DNA of 64,000 bases from Scalesia atractyloides (taxonomy: Eukaryota > Streptophyta > Magnoliopsida > Asterales > Asteraceae): NCBI GenBank assembly GCA_947069175.1, contig CAMTDV010000023.1, positions 92,254,240 to 92,318,239 on the forward strand, read 5' to 3'. Position numbers and translations under genes: made by a program. Under the pieces are notes generated by a model, which ran no database searches, was not told where the DNA came from, and was given only the letters and a program-made list of their open reading frames with translations. Numbering within the stretch: the first letter of the stretch is position 1; each line of letters starts with the position of its first letter. Below are positions 57,861 to 64,000 of the stretch, piece after piece.

Positions 57861-59438
57861 ATGTCGGCTAGGCAGCAACGTGGGGGTAGAAGGTCAGGAA
57901 GATCAAACGAACGCTTAGCCACCCAAATCGCAAAACAAATGGCTGCGGTGCTTCCTGACATCATAATTCAAGTCCAACAAGCTCTCGCCACAAATCCTAT
58001 CAATCCTCCCCATCAAGAAGACCAGAACGTCGACAACCCTCCCTCCAAAAAGTGCTCTTACAAACACTTCAAGTCTTGCGATCCCCCGAAATTTGAAGGG
58101 ACCGAAGGTGTCACTGCTCCCCTCCACTGGTTTGAGGAAATGGAAAACACCTTCCTCAATTGCGATTGTCCCGAGGATCGCAAGGTACGTTACGCAACCG
58201 GGAGATTATTTGGAGTAGCTCTTACCTGGTGGAATACAGAAAAAGGTAAGAGGGGAATCGAAGATGCAATGGCCTTAACATGGGAGGAGTTAAGGGAAAT
58301 CATGACGAGACGCTTCTGTCCAAAAAGCGAGATCAAAAAGTTAGAGGATGAATTTCACTCGTTGAAGCAAAAGGAGGGAGATCATACCTCCTACAACAAA
58401 AGGTTTCTAGAGTTGAACCAAATGATCCCCAACTTGTTCACCCCAGTATACCGCTTAGTCGAACACTATATTCGAGGCCTCCCCTCGAAAATTCAAGACT
58501 CAGTTCTAAGCACTTCGCCTGCAACACTTGAAGCTGCTATGGAACTAGCTACCGAGCTTACCGAGAATCGTATTCGTAACGGCAAATTTAAAGACGAGAA
58601 GAAGAAAGCCCCCGTTGAGGGCCAAACTTCAAACCATTCCACCTCCTCCTCAAAGTTTGCTAATAAAAGGAAACGAAACACCAGAAACTTTGCTGTCACA
58701 CAAACAAATTTCCCTATCCCTGCTGCACCCATCACTCAACTTGCCCCCTCACCTACACCCTATAAAAAGCCATACTCCGGCCCATACCCAAAATACAACC
58801 ATTGCCAATACCATCACTTTCCTTATCATCCCTGCCAGCATTGCACCGGCTGTGGCTGCGCAGGTCACACCATTCAAACCTGTCGCGTACTTCAGCGAAC
58901 GAACCGCCATCAGCCCTCAACCCAAACCCACCATCAGATAGTGGGTCAATCCCAACAACCTTTACTTCTACCACCTGCCCAACATGTAGCCCAATCCTAC
59001 TACCAACCCAACTATCCGATGGTGCAACCTATGCGGGCTTGTTACAACTGTGTAGACCCGAACCATTTCAGGAACACCTGTCCACGCTTGGTGAAAATTA
59101 TCCATGCCCAAGCTCAAGCTAATCCAGTAAACCAGGCTAACCAAGCTCCTCCACCTGCAAGAAGAAGAGCTTTCAACATCAACGCTAATCAAGCTAGGGC
59201 TGACAACAATGTGGTTAACTGTACGTTTCTCATCAATGGTAGTTATGCATCCATGTTATTTGATACTGGCGCGGATAAGAGTTTTGTGTCCTTAGAATTT
59301 GAACCCATCCTCAACCAAACTCGTGATAAACTCATGGAAACCATAACGGTAGAAGTTGCTGACGGAAAAAACGGTCTCATTAAACTCTATTATACGCAAT
59401 TGTACTCTTACCCTAAACGATCACGATTTTCCAATTGA
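57861..59438 (+). pseudogene. Gypsy-3 gag and protease start
   Basis: Open from ATG 57861 (MSARQQRGGRRSGRSNERLA). Same gag core as Gypsy-4 (ATGRLFGVALTWWN). The second knuckle is CYNCVDPNHFRNTC, Gly replaced by Val. Protease LFDTGADKSFVS at about 59259-59290. An extra A in gacggaaaaaac (about 59367-59375) shifts the frame, so protease and pol cannot follow from this frame. Confidence 0.93.
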
Positions 59439-62400
59439 CCTCATACCTATGAAGTTGGGAAGTTTCGACATTATAATTGGTATGGACTGGCTCAGCCATC
59501 ATGCTGAAGTTGTATGCCGCGAAAAGTTTATACGTATTCCTCTTACAAACGGTCAGACTCTACGAATCTTTGGAGAAGCCCCTTCGAGAGGACTCAAGTT
59601 AATGTCCTGTCTTCAAGCCTGAAAATATCTCCGCAAGGATTATGTCGCATTCCTAACTCATGTTGTCAAAAAGGGAACCAAGGAGAAGAAACTTGAAGAC
59701 ATCCCAGTAGTAAAAGATTTTCCGCAAGTTTTTCCTGAAGACATTTTAGGACTTCCTCCCGTGAGAGAAGTTGAATTCCGCATTGATCTTATTCCTGGAG
59801 CTACACCAGTTGCAAAATCTCCTTATAGGTTAGCCCCATCCGAAATGCAAGAGCTAGCCAGTCAACTGCAAGAGCTGACTGACAAAGGGTTCATACGTCC
59901 TAGCTCATCGCCTTGGGGTGCACCTGTTCTTTTTGTGAAGAAGAAAGATGGAACGTTTCGCATGTGTATCGACTACAGAGAACTCAACAAATTAACGGTC
60001 AAAAACCACTATCCATTACCTCGCATCGATGATCTTCTTGACCAACTTCAAGGCGCCAGCTGTTTTTCAAAAATCGACCTTCGTTCTGGTTATCATCAAC
60101 TCAGAGTACATGAAGAAGACGTCCCAAAGACCGCCTTCCGAACTCGTTATGGTCATTATGAATTCATGGTCATGCCATTTGGTCTAACCAACGCTCCAGC
60201 TGTCTTCAAGGATCTAATGAACAGAGTCTGCAAACCCTATCTCGATCGTTTTGTTATAGTCTTCATCGACGACATCCTCATTTACTCAAAGTCTAAGTCT
60301 GATCATGAACGACACCTTCGACTCATCCTTACACTCTTAGGGAATGAAAAGCTCTACGCTAAATTCTCCAAATGCGAATTCTAGTTAAAAGAGGTACAAT
60401 TCCTTGGACATGTCGTCAATGACAAGGGAATACATGTCGACCCCTCAAAGATCAAAGCAGTACAAGAATGGCAAGCGCCACGTACACCTACCGAAGTAAG
60501 ATCATTCCTTGGTTTGGCTGGTTATTATCGCCGTTTCATTGCAAATTTCTCCCGCATCGCGGTACCACTCACGGCTTTAACACATAAAGGAAAACCCTTC
60601 ATATGGGGACCCAAACAAGAAGAAGCCTTCCAAATTCTTAAACAAAAACTCTGTGACGCACCTATCCTCACACTTCCTGAAGGTTGTGATGACTTCGTGG
60701 TTTATTGCGACGTGTTAGGGCAAGGACTAGGCTGTGTTCTAATGCAAAGAGGAAAGGTGATAGCTTATGCTTCTAGACAACTCAAAACTCATGAGAAGAA
60801 CTACACCACCCACGACCTAGAACTTGGAGCCGTTGTGTTCGCTCTTAAGATATGGAGACATTACCTCTGCGGTACTAAGTGTGAAATATACACTGATCAC
60901 AAGAGCCTCCCACATATCTTCAACCAAAAGGAGTTAAACATGAGACAACGGAGATGGGTCGAACTTCTTAATGACTACGACTGTGAAATTCGGTATCATC
61001 CTGGCAAGGCAAACGTGGTGGCCGATGCACTCAGTCGAAAGGGTTATGCGAACTCCATTCGTCTTCTATGTTCGCAAATCATAACAGACATCAAAGATCA
61101 AATCCGAGAAGCCCAACATGTTTCAGTAACGGAAAACGACGTACACAAGGAGTTGTCTTGTGGAGCTGAACTTAAAATCGAAACTAAATCCGATGGTATT
61201 CTGTACTATCTAGATCGCATATGGATTCCCGATCATAATAATCTTCGTGATTTCATGAATGAGGCGCACAAGACACGGTACTCTGTACACCCAGGAGCCG
61301 ACAAGATGTATCAAGACCTTTGATACACCTACTGGTGGCCTGGCATGAAGAAGGATATCGCTGTTTTTGTTTCCAAGTGCCTTACATGTTCCAAAGTAAA
61401 AGCTGAACATCAAAGACCCTCAGGACTTCTAGTCCAACCGGAAATACCTGTGTGGAAGTGGGAAAACATAACCATGGACTTCATTACCGGGTTACCTCGC
61501 ACCTACAGTGGGTATGACACTATATGGGTAATCATTGATCGTCTTACAAAATCAGCTCACTTCATTCCGATCCGCGAAGATTTCAAGAACGAGAAGTTAG
61601 CTCGTATCTACATCAGCGGGATCGTAAGCCGCCATGGTGTACCGTTAAGCATTATTTCAGATCATGATGGTCGTTTCACTTCACGAACATGGCAAGCTAT
61701 ACAAACCGCCTTGGGTACACGATTAGACCTTAGTACCGCTTATCATCCTCAAACTGATGGACAATCTGAACGCACCATCCAGACGCTTGAAGACATGCTT
61801 CGAGCATGTGTCATAGACTTCAAGGGAAATTGGGACGCTCATCTACCATTAGTTGAATTTTCGTACAACAACAGCTATCATTCAAGTATCGGCATGGCAC
61901 CTTTCGAAGCTTTATATGGTCGTAAGTGCTGATCTCCAGTATGTTGGCACGAAATTGGAGAAGCTCAAATTACCGGTCCAGTGTTGATTCAAGAAACCAC
62001 AGACAAGATCCATCAAATTCGAAACAATCTTCTAGCAGCACAAAGTCGTCAAAAGAGTTATGCAGACAAACGACGAAAGCCTTTGGAGTTTAACATTGGT
62101 GACCATGTACTTTTAAAAATATCACCGTGGAAGGGAGTAGTTCGTTTTGGCCAGAAGGGCAAGCTAGCACCACGCTACGTAGGACCTTTCAAGATACTCG
62201 AAAGAGTAGGACCTGTAGCATACAAGCTTGACCTACCAGAAAAACTCAACAGAATTCACCCCACATTCCACGTATCAAACTTAAAGAAGTGTCTCGCCGA
62301 TGAAAACCTCCATATTTCCCTAGAAGATATTCAGATCGATGAATCTATGCATTTCATTGAAAGACCGGTAGAGATCATGGACTACGGAGAAAAATGTTTA

Positions 62401-62533
62401 AGACGGAGTCGTATTCCAATTGTTAGGGTACGCTGGGAGTCGAAATGAGCCTGAGTTTACTTGGGAACGTGAAGACTCAATGCGCGAAAAATACCCGCAT
62501 CTTTTTCCTGTTACCACTACTACTTCAATTTCG
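59356..62533 (+). pseudogene. Gypsy-3 pol: RT, RNase H, integrase, chromodomain-like tail
   Basis: Continues in a new frame. The protease end (IIGMDWLSHHAEVV) is followed by TGA 59620-59622. RT is complete from KSPYRLAPSEMQEL to FIDDILIYSKS (catalytic Asp pair about 60268-60273), then TAG 60382-60384 in place of Trp. RNase H YCDVLGQGLG (60705 on; Ala-Ser of the motif changed) and YTDHKSL. Integrase finger HPGADKM, TGA 61321-61323, core TMDFI, IISD, SERTIQ, TGA 61930-61932. The tail runs to VRVRWESK, where a two-base loss gives TGA 62446-62448 before the chromodomain-like end. All catalytic residues survive but at least five breaks do not allow a product. Confidence 0.94.
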
Positions 62534-62546
62534 GGACGAAATTTCT

Positions 62547-62560
62547 AAAAGTAGGGATAC
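62547..62560 (+). other. Gypsy-3 polypurine tract
   Basis: aaaagtagggatac directly before TGTAACA of the 3' LTR. Confidence 0.85.
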
Positions 62561-62748
62561 TGTAACATCCGTCGAAAAACGGGTTTTCAAAAACCCGCTT
62601 CGTTTATTAATCGAATAGTCAGTTACATTTTTCGTTGATCATTTAATGCTTATTTTAATTTTAAACAATACATAACTAATAAACATTTTAGAAAATGGAA
62701 ATTTAAAATTGTTAAAAAATAAAAATAAAGTAATTAAAAATAAAAATG

Positions 62749-62818
62749 GGCTGCCGGGTTTCGAACCCGGGTCAGCCGGAAGACTTAAACATCAAACACT
62801 TAACCACTCCGCCACTTG
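62749..62818 (-). other. tRNA-like sequence T1 in Gypsy-3 3' LTR
   Basis: Identical in boxes and spacing to 54380-54450. Confidence 0.72.
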
Positions 62819-63655
62819 TTGTTTTTGTGTAATCAAGAAACAAATAAAACTTTAAGGTCACCTGTGAATCTATCTGTTTGCGCCAAAACTGAAACCGATA
62901 ATCGGCTTTCAACCATCCAGACGATTAAGTGACCGTGAGTTACTGGTTATAACCGATACAATCATTACGACCGATGTTCTCAATCAATTATGTCTTCAAT
63001 TTCTTCGATTCATATGATTTGTGTGATTGAAAAACCGAAATCGTATAACTCCTGTCTTGCGCTAATAATTCCAACGTCTCACATCTCAGAAACACCCACA
63101 TAACTCTCAATTTCATTTTTACTCTAACTTCTGTTCGTCGGAATCATTATCTGCCATCGCCGGACTTTCGTCGGAAAACCGTGTCGTTCATCAAAACGGT
63201 AAATTTCTCAATCCTTTCATCTTCTATCTATTGGTAGACTTTTACTAACACAAACCCTTAAACCAAAATCGGTCTCAGACGATGATATCAGATAACCTAC
63301 AACCGCCGGAAATTTCTCTAAAAATTCTGAAATCACGCTGTGATTCGGTACTAGCATCTAAACTCTTTGATAATCCTTGTTTAGTCACTTAATTTCACAA
63401 TTAGTTAATCAAAACTGTTAATTATTCCGCTCAGACGGAACTCATAAACAGAGTCGACGACTTTTGTCGGAGTTCTGAGAAAAACCATCTTTCCGGTACA
63501 TTCATTTCCAAAACCTTCTGTAATCATTTCATTTTAATCATTTATATGTCCGATAATTGAATTGAATCAGTCGAATATAAATTGTTTGAGTTGTTTAACG
63601 AAGAAGATGAAGTCTGGATTGTGTATATATTTAATATAAATTGGGTTATATCTCG

Positions 63656-64000
63656 GGTTAGACACACAGTCCAGCGGTGGACTGTGTGCATTTGAAACAT
63701 AGAGGTACCAAGTTCGAGTCTGTCCTTGTTCCGATTCGTCACAATATTCAAACCTTTTATAAAACCCAAATACGGAAACTTCCAGTTAGTATATAAGAGA
63801 AATAAAAACAAGTATTTTAACCAGGTTAGACACACAGTCCAGCGGTGGACTGTGTGCAACGTTAAACCACAGGTCGCTGGTTCGAAACTCATCATGCATA
63901 CAGATTCGATATAATTAAAATCCTTTTTAAAAAAAATAAATTCGGAATAAATTAAATAGTATATAAATATAATTAAAAACAGAAATATTTCGGGTTAGAC
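63656..64000 (+). repeat. tRNA-like array in Gypsy-3 3' LTR, partial
   Basis: GTTAGAC starts at 63657, 63825 and 63994 (steps 168, 169). The first two have the complete CAGTCCA/TGGACTG stem; the third runs out of the window. Confidence 0.77.

Larger units (their letters stand above)
62561..64000 (+). mobile_element. Gypsy-3 3' LTR, first 1440 bp
   Basis: Matches 54193 onward; cut by the window end inside tRNA-like unit T4. It lacks the 177-bp duplicate unit present in the 5' LTR. Confidence 0.95.

Overview
This is a plant nuclear window, about three quarters of it transposable elements. Pol sequences of the Tekay type, initiator-Met tRNA primer sites, hAT and Mutator-type MITEs, and a many-exon land-plant gene all fit a large repeat-rich angiosperm genome. 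The polyprotein wording resembles copies I associate with Asteraceae; that is an inference from memory.

Layout. (1) 1-7480: a plus-strand Ty3/gypsy element (Gypsy-1, only its 3' half and 3' LTR are inside) sits in the leader of a same-family element on the minus strand (Gypsy-2, 5' LTR inside). (2) 7481-11228: noncoding repeat relics. (3) 11229-28872: the last 16 exons of a SHOOT GRAVITROPISM 2 (SGR2)-type DDHD phospholipase gene, plus strand, with one premature stop, one 1-base deletion and no N-terminal third; its introns carry MITEs and a complete degenerate copia element (23425-28081, TSD aactt). (4) 29333-30441: a broken F-box gene whose tail is caught in a 533-bp tandem duplication. (5) 31450-35262: noncoding DNA with MITEs and tandem repeats. 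(6) 35268-64000: a nest. An old minus-strand copia element (Copia-2) is split by solo LTRs of three gypsy-like families (C, D and, inside C, A; family B lies in or beside its 3' LTR) and by Gypsy-4 (minus), which is itself split by Gypsy-3 (plus). TSDs support both solo-LTR insertions into Copia-2 (cttta, ctagt), the nested family A solo LTR (attat) and the family B solo LTR (agtag).

Most unusual. All six family A LTRs seen here carry a tandem array, about 168 bp per unit, of tRNA-like units (a strong D-arm-like hairpin plus a B-box-like GTTCGA motif), and a further class II-like tRNA-like sequence on the opposite strand. The hairpin shows a compensatory T-A to C-G change between copies, and the two LTRs of Gypsy-3 differ in unit number. 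A second unusual structure is in the family C LTR: four 16-bp palindromes at about 21-bp spacing just upstream of a TATA box, and a second four-copy array downstream.

No gene in the window looks intact. The element coding regions all carry stops or frameshifts, several of which are C-to-T changes at CGA codons, as expected of methylated, silenced repeats. The SGR2-like and F-box genes are on the same strand about 460 bp apart, and nothing shows that they act together.
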